Positions 34,313 through 47,900 of a stretch of 64,000 nt of DNA are shown here, piece by piece. Both the position numbers and the translations under genes were made by a program. The notes under the pieces are model-generated. The model was not told where the DNA came from, did not search any database, and worked only from the letters and a program-made list of their open reading frames with translations. The stretch's first letter is position 1; every line of letters starts with the position of its first letter. Source of the DNA: Pelmatolapia mariae (lineage: Eukaryota > Chordata > Actinopteri > Cichliformes > Cichlidae); assembly GCF_036321145.2 (NCBI RefSeq), contig NC_086238.1, forward strand, positions 23,397,501 through 23,461,500, read 5' to 3'.

Positions 34313-34558
34313 ATTTGAATGTAAAGTGCCTGTTTGTGTGCCACGGTGCAGCTGGAGAACCATACAGAGATGTAGTATGTATCAGTATGCAATATGTGCA
34401 AAAAGTAAACGCTAAAAGCTTTTTACAAACAATCCATTTACAAATGGACAAATCTCTCACTTTTTTGTTGAAAGTTCAGTTGCTGCTGATGAGTAACTGC
34501 TGTTTTCCTACCAGTAGGCTAATCAGGTTGCTGTTATGGAAATCCCAAACCATCAACT

Positions 34559-34770
34559 TTTTTCATTTCAGTTCAATCCAGTTTTATTCACATAGCAATA
34601 ATTCAAAACAGCATCTGGATTAAGATGCTTGTATTGTAAGGAAATTATCAGTGAGAGAATCCCAGTGATTCAAGTGCTTTTTCATAGTGTTTGCCCTATG
34701 AGAACTTGAGAATAATTCAGTTTTAACAGGAAGCAATAGCCAGCAGAGCCAGGCTAACAACTACTGAGGA
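34559..34770 (-). mobile_element. Diverged LINE 3' tail, inverted
   Basis: Reads as the reverse of the tails at 14495 and 39590: CAATCCAGTTTTATTCACAT, ATTGTAAGG, CCTATGAG, GTTTTAACAGGAAG and CCAGCAGAGCCAGGCT occur in the right order but are diverged. An old copy of the same family. Confidence 0.65.
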
Positions 34771-36653
34771 AAAAGAGAGAGGAAAAAGGAGAGCACAGGA
34801 CAAAACACATACTATAGCATATTGAGATTCGAGTGCAATGGCAGTGAAAAGAGGTGAGCTGATAAGAAATGCTCAGTGCATCACAGAAAGAACCCCAACT
34901 GCAACCAAGTCAGAAGAAATACTATCACTAACTGCAGATCAGAGCTGCAGTGAAGCTAAAGCTCTTCCAGTACTAATTTGTATTCTATTGTATTTAAAAC
35001 TTCACTGGTGTGCCTCCTGTCGTACGCACATTCGCTACCACCACAAACACAGTCAAATACTGGGAAACACAAACATCATTTACAAGAAATGAAATTTGAA
35101 ATTTGGGCTACTGGATGGATACCAGCTGAGGGAGTAAATGTGATTACCTGACAACGCTAGCCTCTTTATTTCATTTTTCCTTTTCTGTCTTTTTTCAAGC
35201 TGTTTTCAACATCTTTAAAAACAATTTGTGCCAACAATGTGCTAACAAGCAATCTTAATAGTTGAAGTTTAAAAACAAATAGCGAAGGACGCCAGGCATG
35301 CAGTACACTAGCTGAAATCATCTCATGCTGTACCTTGAGTATTTACTCATTTTGAATCAGGGAAAATTCAAACTGAGATGTGGTGGCATCCCTCAGGTGA
35401 TTTTGCATTCAAGCAATTTCCCCTGCCTTTAATTCTAAAGATAGAAAAAACCCCAGAGTGTATAGACTATGCATATTTAATTCTTCAATATATTAATTTT
35501 GTTATGTGTGTTCAGGCTTAATGCTAAATTTTAGAGGTGAAACAAATGGACTAATGCATATACAACTAATGATACAAGAGGATATTTAGGATAATTAACT
35601 AAAAAGAGTTGAAAGCCTATTTTTGCACAAAACAGTAGCAAACAGGGGAAACAGTAAAGAATTCAAATCTTGCAATAAATTGTGAGATGTCATTTACATA
35701 GAGGTGAACAGGCCTCTTGCAGAGGATAGCTTTAGTCAAAGTGTCATACTTGGACAATGTGTATAGTCTTAGGTTATCAAAAACTCATATCATAACTCAT
35801 AAACATTAAATCAACAAAAGTTAATAACAAACCATTATACTATAACCATATTATTGGTTCCAAAAGGCATTCACACCACAAACACTGTCAAGAGGTCCAG
35901 TTAGCAAAGGTGAGGCTCAGCAGACACAAGCTGACCACACTTCCATGTGTCAGGGTATCTGTCAATCAAAGCAGGCCCAATGCCCATCTGCTCCATCTCG
36001 TTACCAATCACAGAAAACAGAAAAGTAATAAAAGGCTGAAAAAACATGTAAGAGGTCAATCTTAAGTAGGCTGCGTGAAAAGTGCCGCTGTAACAGTAGC
36101 ACATCGCTGGTCTATAGATTCTTACAGAAAACTGCTTACATATGCATAATGTGGAAAATGTATCCTAGTGGATACTGGAATCCACACAGGACTGTACACC
36201 ACTTCCTCTCTTTTTCTTATTACTTTGACTTCATAAGCCTTTCCTGAAAAATTGCTTCCATATCAGTTTTTGTCTTTTGTGTAGTGAAAAACTCTAAACA
36301 GGCTTATTTGGATTGAGTCACATTAAGGCAAAAATGCATCAGTGGAACATAAACTATGATATAACGCACAGAGACAGCAGAAAATAAGAGTGTCATCACA
36401 AGCTCAGCACTGGCTTACTTGCTTTCTCTGCATTGATGCTATAGGCATGCTAGTTGTCCCAAGCTAATGCAGCCTGCTAATACAGGCTGGTTGGAAAGTA
36501 CGCAATAGGCAGGTAAAAAAACATTACAACAAAAAAATAGTATTATAAATAACAAATAACGCTAACCTTCTTGGGGTTTTTGCTTGGATAATGTTATTCA
36601 ATTTAATTATATGTCAGTTTAAGTAGTGATTAAATTCTTTTCTTGCTTTAGAC
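34771..36653. other. Non-coding DNA
   Basis: AT-rich, with short ORFs lacking motifs. No repeat identified. Confidence 0.5.
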
Positions 36654-36760
36654 AGAGGTGGGAAGTAACAAAGTATAAATACTTTGTTACATACTTCAGT
36701 TGAATTTTTAGGTTCCTGTACTTTACTTAAACATTCATTTTTTTTTAAAAACAAAACTGA
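36654..36760. mobile_element. Possible terminus of a DNA transposon
   Basis: CAGAGGTGGGAAGTAAC followed by a GTA-ACAAAGTATAAATACTTTGTTAC-type palindrome and CTGTACTTTACTT. This closely recalls ends of a widespread fish DNA transposon group. I could not find the opposite end, so the assignment is tentative. Confidence 0.4.
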
Positions 36761-39589
36761 AAACAAGCCAAAAACAGTTATACTGAGGTAAAGCTATGTG
36801 ATGTTGAGTTATGTTAACTCCACAACCTTTCCTGTAACTAAGCAGCCATATGAATGCAGGTTTCACAGCTGACTCCGCAGTTCCCTAGCAACAAAAAAGG
36901 ACACTTGGGCTCTTTAGGGTTTATCGCTGAGGATTACGTGTTAATTTAACCTAATACTAGGGAAGTTCTTTTTAAGCTCAGCTTGTAGGATTCACATAAG
37001 TGGTTGCACCTGTTTGTGAAAGAAATAACAGTTGTTTTCAACATTTGATTTTGAATGCAGCTTATTCATCTGTACTGAATGATACACAAGAGGAATTGAC
37101 TGACAGCGAGAAAGAGAAGTGAAAAAGGTGCGCTTGCCTCCACACAGCCACTGCTTTGACACTTCAGCCAGGCTCCAGTTCTAGTACTATCCAGACATCA
37201 TGCACAAAGTCACACCTTTTCTATACATGCAGCATTTATTCAGTGGCTGCCAGTCACAGGGAAATACACTGTGCTTTTGCATGAATATCTGAGTGGACTA
37301 GAGGTGACAGCAAATTCTTTACCGCCAGAGTGTGTGGTGGAAAAGATGTTTATATCATGTTCCAGTACATCTATATTAAAAACATTAGAAGCATATATGT
37401 GTATGATTTGTTCACAATATGGACACAGCCAAAGTCCTTTCTCTAGATTTGTGAATTTTAAAACAATGAAAATATATGGAGAGATATTATTAAGACCCAC
37501 AACTTGAATTAGCTTGATCTTGACTTTTTCCCCTTGATATTTAAAACATTCAGTTAAGTGCAGAAAAACATTTTACTTAACATAATACTTTTGTTACCTA
37601 GTAGGGAGTAAAAGTGAAAAAAAGCACAGAATTACCATCATATTCATGAAATATGCACACTTCCAATTTATTCCTTAGGACCTTGAATATCTTAGCAAAA
37701 CAGAATTATTCTAAATCTGTTTCTTCCCTGTTTCTCAAACTTGAGACTCTGAAGCACTTGTTCTTTTGCTTAGCCGTAAACACAAGCATTGCAGATTTCT
37801 TCCAATCTCATTAGTCTGTTTGCACTGTTTTGTTTTATTTTGGCAGTTTTCCATGCGGAACATGGCGATCACAGCATTCAAGCATATACCAGTCTAGATA
37901 GTTAATATTATTATTATCACTATATCATCACTAACCCCACTGTAGTTTCATGTTAGCATCTCTGCATTTAACATGCCCAGATGTGCATACAGTTCCCTGC
38001 ACTCGCTCCCTCCACAAAACAGTGCAAACAAACTAATGAGATTGGAAGAAATTTGCAATGCTTGTGCACTGATTCATCATCTCAAAACCAGAGACGAAGA
38101 AACAAAGGGTGGGTGTTTCTCTGTTAGCCTGGTTTTAAAATTGAATTTAAGGTAACAGTGCATTTTTAGAGATGGTCTGTCCCCTAATAAACTTTTTTCA
38201 TTCTTTGTGGTTGAAAGACTTTGTTGTGCATCGGTAAGGTGAAGACTGGTGGAAGACAGGCAGAAGATAGAATGGGGTGGAACCTGGAATTCAGTTAATG
38301 AGCAATATGGTAGTCAGATTAACACATAATACTAAGTGAAATAATTTTTCATGTGCTGCAGCCTGGTATTGCTCCCAGCTGAAAGCATTGAGATACTTGG
38401 TCACCAGTATGAATGTCAATAAAGTTGTAGTCAAGATCATAAATCTACATTAGCTGTATTTACCAGTAAGAAAAAAATATTTAATGAAGTCAAATATTTT
38501 TGTTTCATAAATAAATAAACTTTAAAATGACTCCAAACTTTTGGGCAGTATATATGTGTGAAACACTTAATGAAAGACTAGTGTAATTTCTACAAAGAAT
38601 GAATAGGAAGTAATTGGAAGAAGGTATAGATGCATGTTTGTTTTACCCAGTTACTCACAGTGATCATGAACGGCACAGTGACCTTCAGCTTGGCACACAG
38701 CTCTTATGACACATCACCAAGGTAAATACTCACAGCCTGCGTCAGTCTGTCAGCATGCGTCATGCACTAGTTAGTCGTCAGACAGTTTTTATTCAATGAG
38801 ACTCAATCCAAACATCTCAGTGGTGAGACGTTTGGATTGACGACAGATGACAGACTGCTCTTACACACACAAACACTAAATTGGGCAGATTGTAGAGGCT
38901 TAGCTTGCACTGACTGTCCATTCCAAACTTCCCATTCCCTTCCCTTTCCCCCCAAAGAAGGAATTCAGATTGAGGCAGTGAAATCTCCCTTCATTTTGGC
39001 TTGCTGAATCTTCATCCAAACATACCACTCATCTCCACCCTATGTATGTGTTTTCTCTCTCTGTGGAGATGACAGAGGATCAGATGTAGGTTTCATCCTT
39101 GTAGTAACAAATGTTACGTCAAATTATGAAATCAAACATCTCAGGCTAGAATGGAATATTTACAAAATAATTAAAAGTACCATTAGCTCTAATATGAAAT
39201 TAGTGCCATCCAATTCTGCAACTCCTTTTCAATGCTCATTTTCCAACTCTTATAGTTGCCATAAAGTATTGCTTTACTCCTGGAACTACATTGCTGCAAA
39301 CCAAATACTTATGTTCATAATCCCTAACACCAATAGCATAGCTAAGGGAGCAAAGTGAATTTTATTCCCTCATCTCCATTGCCAAGTTCCTCAAGAGTAA
39401 TTCTGGAAATAATTCAAGATAATGTCTTTGTTAGGCCATTTCTGCAGAAATAACCAGGCCTTTACATGTAGAAGTTATACACAGCAGGTTCTATTTTTCT
39501 CAGTTTTCCAAGTATTTTCCTCTATGTTTTAGTTTTAATCTCTGTTGATGCTGCTATGTTGCTATGCTATGATGATGGTGCACAGCAGA
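36761..39589. other. Non-coding DNA with one hairpin
   Basis: No gene supported. A hairpin with 16-bp arms and one mismatch lies at 38804-38839. Short ORFs at 37240-37507 on both strands lack motifs. Confidence 0.5.
38804..38839. repeat. Short inverted repeat
   Basis: CAATCCAAACATCTCA, a 4-base loop (GTGG), then TGAGACGTTTGGATTG. The arms pair with one mismatch. Confidence 0.8.
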
Positions 39590-39806
39590 TGGCCGCCCCT
39601 CCCTGAGCCTGGTTCTGCCGGTTTCTTCCTGTTCAAAGGGAGTTTTTCCTTCCCACTGTCGCCAAAGTGCTTGCTCATAGGAGGTCATATGATTGTTGGG
39701 TTTTTATCTGTATGTATTATTGTAGGGTCCACCTTACAATATAAAGCGCCTTGAAGTGACTGTTGTTTTGATTTGGCGCTGTATAAATAAAATTGAATTG
39801 AATTGT
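39590..39806 (+). mobile_element. LINE 3' tail (teleost type)
   Basis: Second good copy of the family at 14495: GCAGATGGCC, CCTGAGCCTGGTTCTGCCGG, TTCCCACTGTCGCCAAAG, GTCATATGATTGTTGGG, ending GGCGCTGTATAAATAAAATT and GAATT repeats. 5'-truncated. Confidence 0.75.
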
Positions 39807-42800
39807 AAGGACTGTGTCCTCTAGAGTCAAATTAAAACAATACTTTATTTGTTTCCCAATCACTAACACAGGCCTCGTCAGCTCTTCGTGATATATTCCA
39901 ACTAGATATCCAGATTTCAGAAGAACCAAGCACAGTAATGTCCTTGACATGAAAGCAATCATTGTGTTTCATGTGGAACAATCAGCCTCTTATCTTTAAC
40001 TGGTTCTTAGTGTTTGTCCCATCATTTTAGAGAGCCAAAAGTCAATGTCATGCAATGCAACATGATTTAGAGCAATCATTGTTATGATGGCAGAGGGACC
40101 TGCTGTCTCAGAGGCACTTAAATTAAATCCCATTGCTGATGGATGGGAATTATTTGATTATTGAGGGATTTAGCATTGTGATCATCTTCTTCAGTGCACT
40201 AAAGCATTATTAATGGGGGCTCATAATGCAGCTAAACCCTGACCCAGAGGCATCACAGGAGAAAAATCAGCTACAAAATCCTTATATCAATCATAATTTC
40301 AGATTATTTATAGCATTCTTTGTGACCAACCGCAACTACAATATGGACTATACACATTTGTGCTTTCATTATTTCAAGAATCTACTACTCTGTTATAAAT
40401 ACACTAGCAGTGAAGATAAACCAGATCAAAGAAATAACAAAAATATAGAGCTGCTGTAGTATCTCTCAGCAAGAATGGACACTAATGAGGAAAAAAAGAT
40501 GGAGCCTCTTGTTCCAGATATGTTTTTCTCAGCTTCACTGAACAAAGCACAGCATATATATTATCATCACAGTATGCTACAAAAAAGTATACAGGCCAGA
40601 ATGTAAGCATTTTGCTACTATAGCACACCTAAAGCTTAGGCTAAATTCCTGACAGTCAAGTGGCATTGTCAGTAACGCAGGTGTCAAATTTATTGGGGTA
40701 CACAGTTTGCTATTAAAAGCAAACATCTGTAGTGCTCCTTCTTTGCATGAAGTCATACTGCTGCTCACTGATCATCACCTCTCTGCTTAAACTAGCTTCA
40801 ACAACTTTCCGATATCTTCATGGTATGTATAGCTCTGTACAGCACTGTTGCTCTTGAAAATCGGTACCAGTATACTCTTCTCCATTTCTCAGAAATCCTT
40901 CCACTCACCAGAATAGGATTAAACAATCTAATTAAAAAGCACACATCTCCATACCTCAGCAGGTATGTAATCTGGACCTACTGCCTTTCCACTATTCATG
41001 ATCTATATAGGTGCCTCCACGTCCTCCTACTTTGCACTTTGTGATTCACTAACTTTCCTCCAGCTGTCCACTTTTCTCTTTCTCTCGCTCTCATTTTCTT
41101 CACTCTGACACTCAACACACGCGCTTCACGCGCTTGTACATTTCCATCTCTATCTTTGATCACTCAAACCTGCTGCACATCCATTAACTATTACACATAT
41201 AAATATTTTATATTTTACAGCCATTTAACATATTTAATAACATTATTTGATAACATCTGATTTGATTTTAAATTACACTGAAATGCACTACATAGAGCCC
41301 TGTACACAGCAATGTCAGATTAACTTGTGGGGTCTGTTAACAGTTGGCGGGCTAGCAATAGCAGACCTTTCTTTGTAGATTAATGTCCATGTGTCTGTGC
41401 TGAATGTCAGTACTCACTGCTTTGAGTGGTTATATGTCAGTTTAGTCTATATAAAGGCATTCATTTTCTCCATGAATGATACTCACAAGCCAACAAGCTA
41501 GCCTCTAGTACTGGGATGCTACAGGCATCAGTCTATTTAATAGTAATCATAGTAGGAATTTTTAAACACCTATAATACCACAAAACTTGGCACTATGGAA
41601 CTAGACTATAAGTTTAATGATTGAAAAAGTCAGCCCCCCTCCTCGCTTTAATATTACTGACAACTGGCCAACTAAACATTTTTGATCGTAACACTTATTT
41701 AATAAGGAAGGTACTTCCAATGTTCAAATGTCACATGTGGCTTTTTAAGTAACAGCGAGATATACTTAAGTAGTTCAGATGTTCAGAGCATCTCTGAATG
41801 TGTTTATGCCCACATTTGTTTTAGTGACAGCTCAAACGGTGCAGGTATCCACAAGTACATAGCTTGTGTTTATTACTAGCAGCAGCAGTAGGGTAATATA
41901 TTATGTGCTCCCTTGGCACTAACTAGATGGTGATGTGTTTGTCTGTGTATACACTCTGAGCTTTCCGTGAAGATAGGCTATTTTCTGCCTATGCACAGTA
42001 ATGTGAGCCCAGGTCAGCTGAGCCCAACAAAACTGCTGTGATTTCACTTGATGAAGCACACATACACACAGACAGAGAGAGAGAGAGAGAAAGACACAGA
42101 GAGAGATTAGCAGAACTAGAAACACTACAGTCCCTGATAAACAAGTGTAACCTGTGGAAAGTGTATGATAAACAGCCAACTCGAGCTACATCAGGGGAAA
42201 ATGTCCAAATTTGTAGTGAAACTGATAAATTTATGGGATATCACACTCAATAGTAATGTTAATCAAGATGAGCCATTGTTGGGGATTGAGTCTGTTTAAC
42301 TCTGGGACCATTAACAGATGAATAATGACAAAAAGAGGCCTTTCTCATTTCCTAAATCGCCTGCTGAACTGTGATGTAAAAGCAACAAATCCTTTTGCTG
42401 CAATTTCAGCCAGAAGGATGTAATGAAATATCCAGTAGGTGTACATAAATCACAACAGTTAAGTGATCTTACTCTACCTGCTCCTGGGCTAATAGCTTTG
42501 CCTATTTACAGGCAACAGAATTCGAAAAAGTGACAGAGGCAGGAAATAAATTACTGTACTACTTTAGAAAACTAGGCTTCATTGAAAACAACCTTTTGTA
42601 AAAATTTGTGAACAAATGATGGAAATCTGAGAAACCTATATTAATTTCAAGGAGATTGTAATGATGGCGACAAACAGAAATAGGAGAAGTGTCTGGATAA
42701 GAAGAAACAGGGAGAAATTAAGTGGTAATGAGCTATTTTCTCTTTCTTAGTAATATTACAAAAATTGAAAGTCTAGTTGACAGCTTTCTTTGGGAAGAAT

Positions 42801-44164
42801 GGTCCAGAGACAGCGGACTTCAATGAAGATAGTCTGAATCGTTAAAGTACACTACAAAAAAACATTGAAATTCACAAAACTGATTTTTACAACAATCTGG
42901 ACCATAGTCAGTAATGTAATACCAGTGGTTTGGGGGTTTGATACCTTTTTGTTGCCACTATTATTAAATTAAATTACTAAATCCACCACATATAATTTTT
43001 GTAAAATGAAATTATGTAACCACACATGTACAGATTTTACAGTAAAGATTTATGTAAGTATGTCTTAAGTCAGAGCAGTAGTTCATGATGAATAACCACC
43101 AGTTCCCAAACAGGAGAGGCCTGATTTAGAAATAGAAATGGACAGAAAAGGATGGGAGGAGAAAGGATGAGCAGATGTAGGATGGAAAAGAGATGCAGTC
43201 CCGGCTCCATCTCTCCCTCCTACAGTCAAGATCTCTGAGAGACACAAATTACATTCCAGTTTGACACCAAAACAGGCCAAGTCGACGTTGTGCTCTGATG
43301 CCTTGCGTCAGAGTAAAAAAAACACACACACAGTCACACAAACTGTCTGCAGCACAGTAATTCAATTAGACCAGCACTTGCTAAATAGGCTTATCTGAAG
43401 AGCGCAAGCTTGTTACATGACACCCTTAAGCCCCTGTCTCTGTGTCTCTGTGTGTGTGCGTGCGTGTGTGTGTGCGTGTGTGTGTGCGCGTGTGTGTGTA
43501 AGACAGAGAGAGACAGAAAAATATAAAAAAGGGCTGAGAAACCACAAAATGTGAACAGATATGAAGTCAAAATCTTCAAAAAATGTATTATTTTAATTAT
43601 GTAGCAACGGAGCACAATCATCTCAAGGTGTTTTACACTGTAAGTGAGATCTTGTAACAAAACCATGAAACGAAACCACACCTGCTGTAGTTCTCCCTGT
43701 GTATGGCTCGATTCTCCAGCTTCTTCCTAGAGTCATGTTAACTTAATGAGTGATAGGTGTGAATGTGACTGTGAATGATTGTCTTCTCTTTCAGGCCCGG
43801 AACAGACTAATCACCTCTCCCAAGGTGCAGCCCACCTCTCACCCTATGACAGGTTTCAGCCAGAAGGTGGCGGAGCACCATTCCAGATCATCTCAGCCCA
43901 GCGTTACCCTACTTCTCTTACTAATAATTGTAGTTCTACTACAATATTGAGTGACTATTTGGTTTTGGCATTATAGTTATATATGACTATATACAAGTGA
44001 TTTAAAACTTTATTATTAATTGTAATTATCTGAATGTTTTTTAAAGGTATAGTATGTAATATTTTGAGGCTAAGAGAAAAAAGAGAATGTTGTACTCCAC
44101 TGTTTGTGGAAGCTGTCTTGTTTCCCTGGAATGGACATCACCATTCTGTCTCATTGTGTTTTAG
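39807..44164. other. Non-coding DNA with microsatellites
   Basis: No supported gene. A GA-rich tract lies near 42071-42108 and a GT-rich tract near 43446-43498. The part at 43745-43880 is a degenerate copy of another common fish repeat (GTGAATGTGACTGTGAATGA, CACCTCTC, CCTATGACAGG). Confidence 0.55.
43446..43498. repeat. GT-rich microsatellite
   Basis: Interrupted (GT)n with GC steps (GTGTGTGCGTGCGTGTG). Simple repeat. Confidence 0.9.
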
Positions 44165-44440
44165 TTCAATCAAAAATCCAGAAACACATTACATAAAAGT
44201 TATGAATTGATTTGCATATTAGTGAGGAAACTAAGTATTTAATCCCTGCCTCCGACAGATTACAATCAATAATTCTTTAGGAATTTTGTGTACAAAGCAC
44301 ACCTGTCCACAGAATCAGTTTCTTCCATTCCAACCTCTCCACCACCATGAGCAAGACCAAAGAGCTGTCAGAGTACATCAGACAGAAAGAAGACCCGCAC
44401 AAGGCTGGAAGAAGCTTTTTGAGAAGTCCATGCTACTCAT
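44165..44440 (+). pseudogene. Tc1-like transposase 5' fragment
   Basis: The segment resembles the 5' part of fish Tc1 elements: TTGATTTGCATATTAGTGAG, AAGTATTTAATCCCT, CACCTGTCCACAGAATCAG, then CCACCATGAGCAAGACC. Translation from the ATG at 44347 gives MSKTKELSEYIRQK, the start of a Tc1 transposase DNA-binding domain. The frame then degrades (PHKAG remains) and the rest is lost. Confidence 0.75.
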
Positions 44441-44717
44441 CTGGTGTTGTCATTAAAGTAAAAAGTAAAGCAAACATATTCTAAGATATTCTAACAGTCT
44501 CTGAGTTTCTGTTGTCAGAAACTTGAATTTTTAACTGAAGAATCCAATACTGATGCAAAACAGAATAATCGCCAGTAGTGATCTGAGACCTATAGACCTC
44601 ACTCTATCTACCAGGAGAACAGTACCTTCAGGACTGTTCAGTATGTGTTAGTTCTAGTACATGATTCAGCTCATGGTTTGTTAGAATGCCAGTATTTTTT
44701 CTGCACACTGACATTAG

Positions 44718-44992
44718 GGTTGGCTGTAACTCAGGAGGTAGAGCAGGTCATCTACTGATCGGAAGGTTGGCAGTTCGATTCCTGGCTCCTCCGGTCTGCA
44801 TGTCAAGTATCCTTGGGCAAGATACTAACCCCAAGTTGCTCTCCGATGCATCCATCAGCGTGTGAATGTATTTAGAAAGCATTATCTATAATGAAAGTGC
44901 TTGTGAGATTGGGTGAATGTGGCATGTTGTATAGAGCACTTTGAGTACTCCGGGAGAGTAGAAAAGCGCTCAATAAGAATCAGTCCATTTAC
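44718..44992 (+). mobile_element. tRNA-derived SINE
   Basis: Starts with a tRNA-like region: GGCTGTAACTCAGGAGGTAG (pol III A-box area) and AGTTCGATTCC (B box) at about 44772-44782. A body follows with CCTTGGGCAAGATACTAACC, TTGCTCTCCGATGCATCC and a 3' part GAGCACTTTGAGTACTC and GAAAAGCGCTCAATAAGAA. This order is typical of a tRNA SINE abundant in percomorph fish, including cichlids. I do not assign a family name. Transcription would use the internal promoter. Confidence 0.85.
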
Positions 44993-47900
44993 ATTCTTGG
45001 AGAAGCCAGTTTAGAAAGTGATATCTCTATTCTTCCCCCAAAATTTGGAATTCTTCAGATGCTCCTATTACTCTTTAATTAGAGAGCTTTTTATGCTTGT
45101 ACAGATAATTGTGTGTTTTTGAAATGGTGATGCATTTAAGGGTTAGTGTTTAATGTTTGCATTGCGTGCACCTGTGGAGACTGCAGATGTAAATTAGCTA
45201 ACAGTTAACTCTGGCATGATGGATGTCTTTTTGTGCATTGGTCCACGATTAATAAAAATATTAGACAAAGAAAAAGCACAAGATCCAACCAGAACATTAT
45301 AACATACCAGTTGTTGGCTATTAGCTATTAGCAGCATACCTCCTCCCCTTTACCTGCTGCACTGTAAATATCACTTAATGTTGCCCATTCATTAAACAAC
45401 TCCTGCGTGGTGTGTGACCCTCACAGTGGTGACAGGCGTGATGAAGCTGACAACAGATGCAACTGAATCAGTCAGAGCTGGGAGCCACAACTTCATGCCT
45501 CTTCACCTATCTAATGCCTGCATGCTGTTCCAGTTACCCTCAAAGAATGTAAACATACTTACGTTTGGATATATACTGTGCACTGTTGTAGAAGTGCGTT
45601 CATTAGCCTTTATGTGGCTTGTGTCTGTGCATGTAGCTACAAGATATATATATACACACATCCACAGTTGTGTGTGTAAATAAGCTTGTGTGTGATTATG
45701 TGATATGCAGCTGTGAATGTACCTGTGTGTATTGGTATAGCTGTTTCCATGATTGGGTCTCTGCCATGCATGCTTCACTCAAGATAAAAGTTTTTTTAAA
45801 AAAGCACAGAAAATCTTCTGATCCCCTTCTGTGCAAGAACAAAGACTTTGTAACTAACCAACCACCATTAGACCCTACTTTGGGTTCTGGCTATTTACAG
45901 AGCCTAATGAGTTTGGCACACTCATTTTTCCCATCTGATTCAGCACAAATATAACCTGAGTTGACAGCCAGACCAGCTGGGCTCAATATAACAGCTCAAA
46001 CCACTAAACAAAAGGACTAACAGAGACATCCTACATGTGTCTATCTCAAACCAAGCAGATCCTTCAACTTCTTTTCATTTCTTTGGGGAGCAGAAGAGGG
46101 AGATAAATCTTGTGACTAGGGCATGTGATGAGTGAAGATTATGTAATGTACATAGTACTGAAAATCCTGTGTTTTAAACATGGTCTGGGCCAGCATGTGA
46201 TAGCATGATAGAAACATGCATAACACTGCCCCCTGGGTTTTACTGTGTACAACACCGTGAATACTGGATGTATGCATGCTCTTAATCTTGCTCATCCTCA
46301 AGTGAGGTACTGCCTTCAGGTTCGGAAAAGTTAGACTCTTGGGCCATTTGGGTCAGCTGGAAAGAGAATTTGGTGTTTGCTCCCTGCAAAAGTTTGCTGA
46401 CCATGTCAGAGCTGTGGAGGGCACAGTGTAAGGGATCAAAATGGGACCAGGGAGCAATCTGAAAAAGCTGTTACTTGTCCTGCTGTCTGGACAAGCCTGG
46501 GAAGACTGGGAACAGGATATTGGCCAAATAAAATCAGGTAAGATTTTTTTTAAAGGGCCAATTACTAGAGCTTTTTGATCATGCCTCATACTCCAGAAAA
46601 AACAATTGTATGGTCCCACTAGCTCCAGAAGAGCTTTGTCAGAACTGAGAAAAATAGTACTGTTGGACTTCACAATAATGACAAGCTCGCTCAGGAGATA
46701 GCAGAAGGAGATAACGGATTTAAATCCTGTGCAATAAACCAGGGGCCAAAATAGAGCTGTGGATGCTGGATGTACATTTTATCATTTTCTAGACGAAAAT
46801 ACTAATACTAATAATTGGTGATTGCAGTTTTACTAACATATATTTTCCCCATTTAGAAGAACTGTAACAGCCCTTTATATCTAGGACTAATCAATGAAAT
46901 GATAAAGCTAGTTATGCTAAAATAACTTTTCTATTGTCATTGTAAAGTCGATAGAACTCATTTCATCCACGTTTTGACCGATAAGACAAAAAAACACTGA
47001 CAATGAGAATTGTGTCACGCTAAATCAATCATGTGGTTGGAACAACACATGTTTGGGCTGCTGCATCTGTGCCATTGAGCTTGCTAGGAGCATGGGCAAG
47101 ATAAAAGACAAAATAACAACACAAAATCTTAATGAAAACTTAACAACCCAATGGATGCAGCCCAAGGCTCATAAGACAAGGATCCTTATTCGCTGAAAAG
47201 AAGGGTCTAAGGTAGTTGGTAGTGTGGAGATATTTTACTACTTAAGGTCTGCCAAGAAATCAAAGCACCATATAAACTGTGTCAAAAACATGTTCCTAGA
47301 AAGGCAGGTAATACCAAAATAATTTTTTTCTATCTGAAGCATTGCCAACATGCTTTTTTTTCTCATTTTCTGTTTTCTTTTTGGTGCGGCCACAAATAAA
47401 TTTGAACATTGCACAGTTGATTGTTTAGCTGCAGAATGCAATCCATGCATAATTCCCAGAAATTTCCTGCCGTACCGTATGACATAAAAAAAAACACAGC
47501 GATATCACAAATGCAACAGATTTGATTTTTTTTCATGATTTATGTCATGAATAAAATATTGTGATGTAAAAATGACTAAATGTGGAACATGCCAAGCACT
47601 GGCAATACTTTCTAGATGCACTGTATATCCCTCAGAATAACAATGAATATTTACTGAAGCACAGCTCTTTTTTCCCCTTTGAAATAGTGTAATAGGTGCT
47701 AAAAGCTCACTGTCCTACCTTAATAAAGATGCCATAACTGCTACAGCCCACATCTGATTTTATATGATTGAATTTAAAATTGTATCATGGCATCTTCTAC
47801 CCATGCAGTATAATAGTTGCAAATAACATATCTTTAAATGGCATTAAAATATATGACTAACTTTAAACTTGAGTATATTTATAGTGAGTACATGAATACA

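Noticed and set aside
43779..43976. Apparent last exon: TCTTCTCTTTCAG acceptor followed by an open frame with a hydrophobic tail
   Set aside because: The flanking GTGAATGTGACTGTGAATGA and CACCCTATGACAGG match a degenerate common fish interspersed repeat, and no upstream exons were found.
46353..46673. 106-codon minus-strand ORF
   Set aside because: No domain, no splice sites of note, and AT-rich non-coding surroundings.
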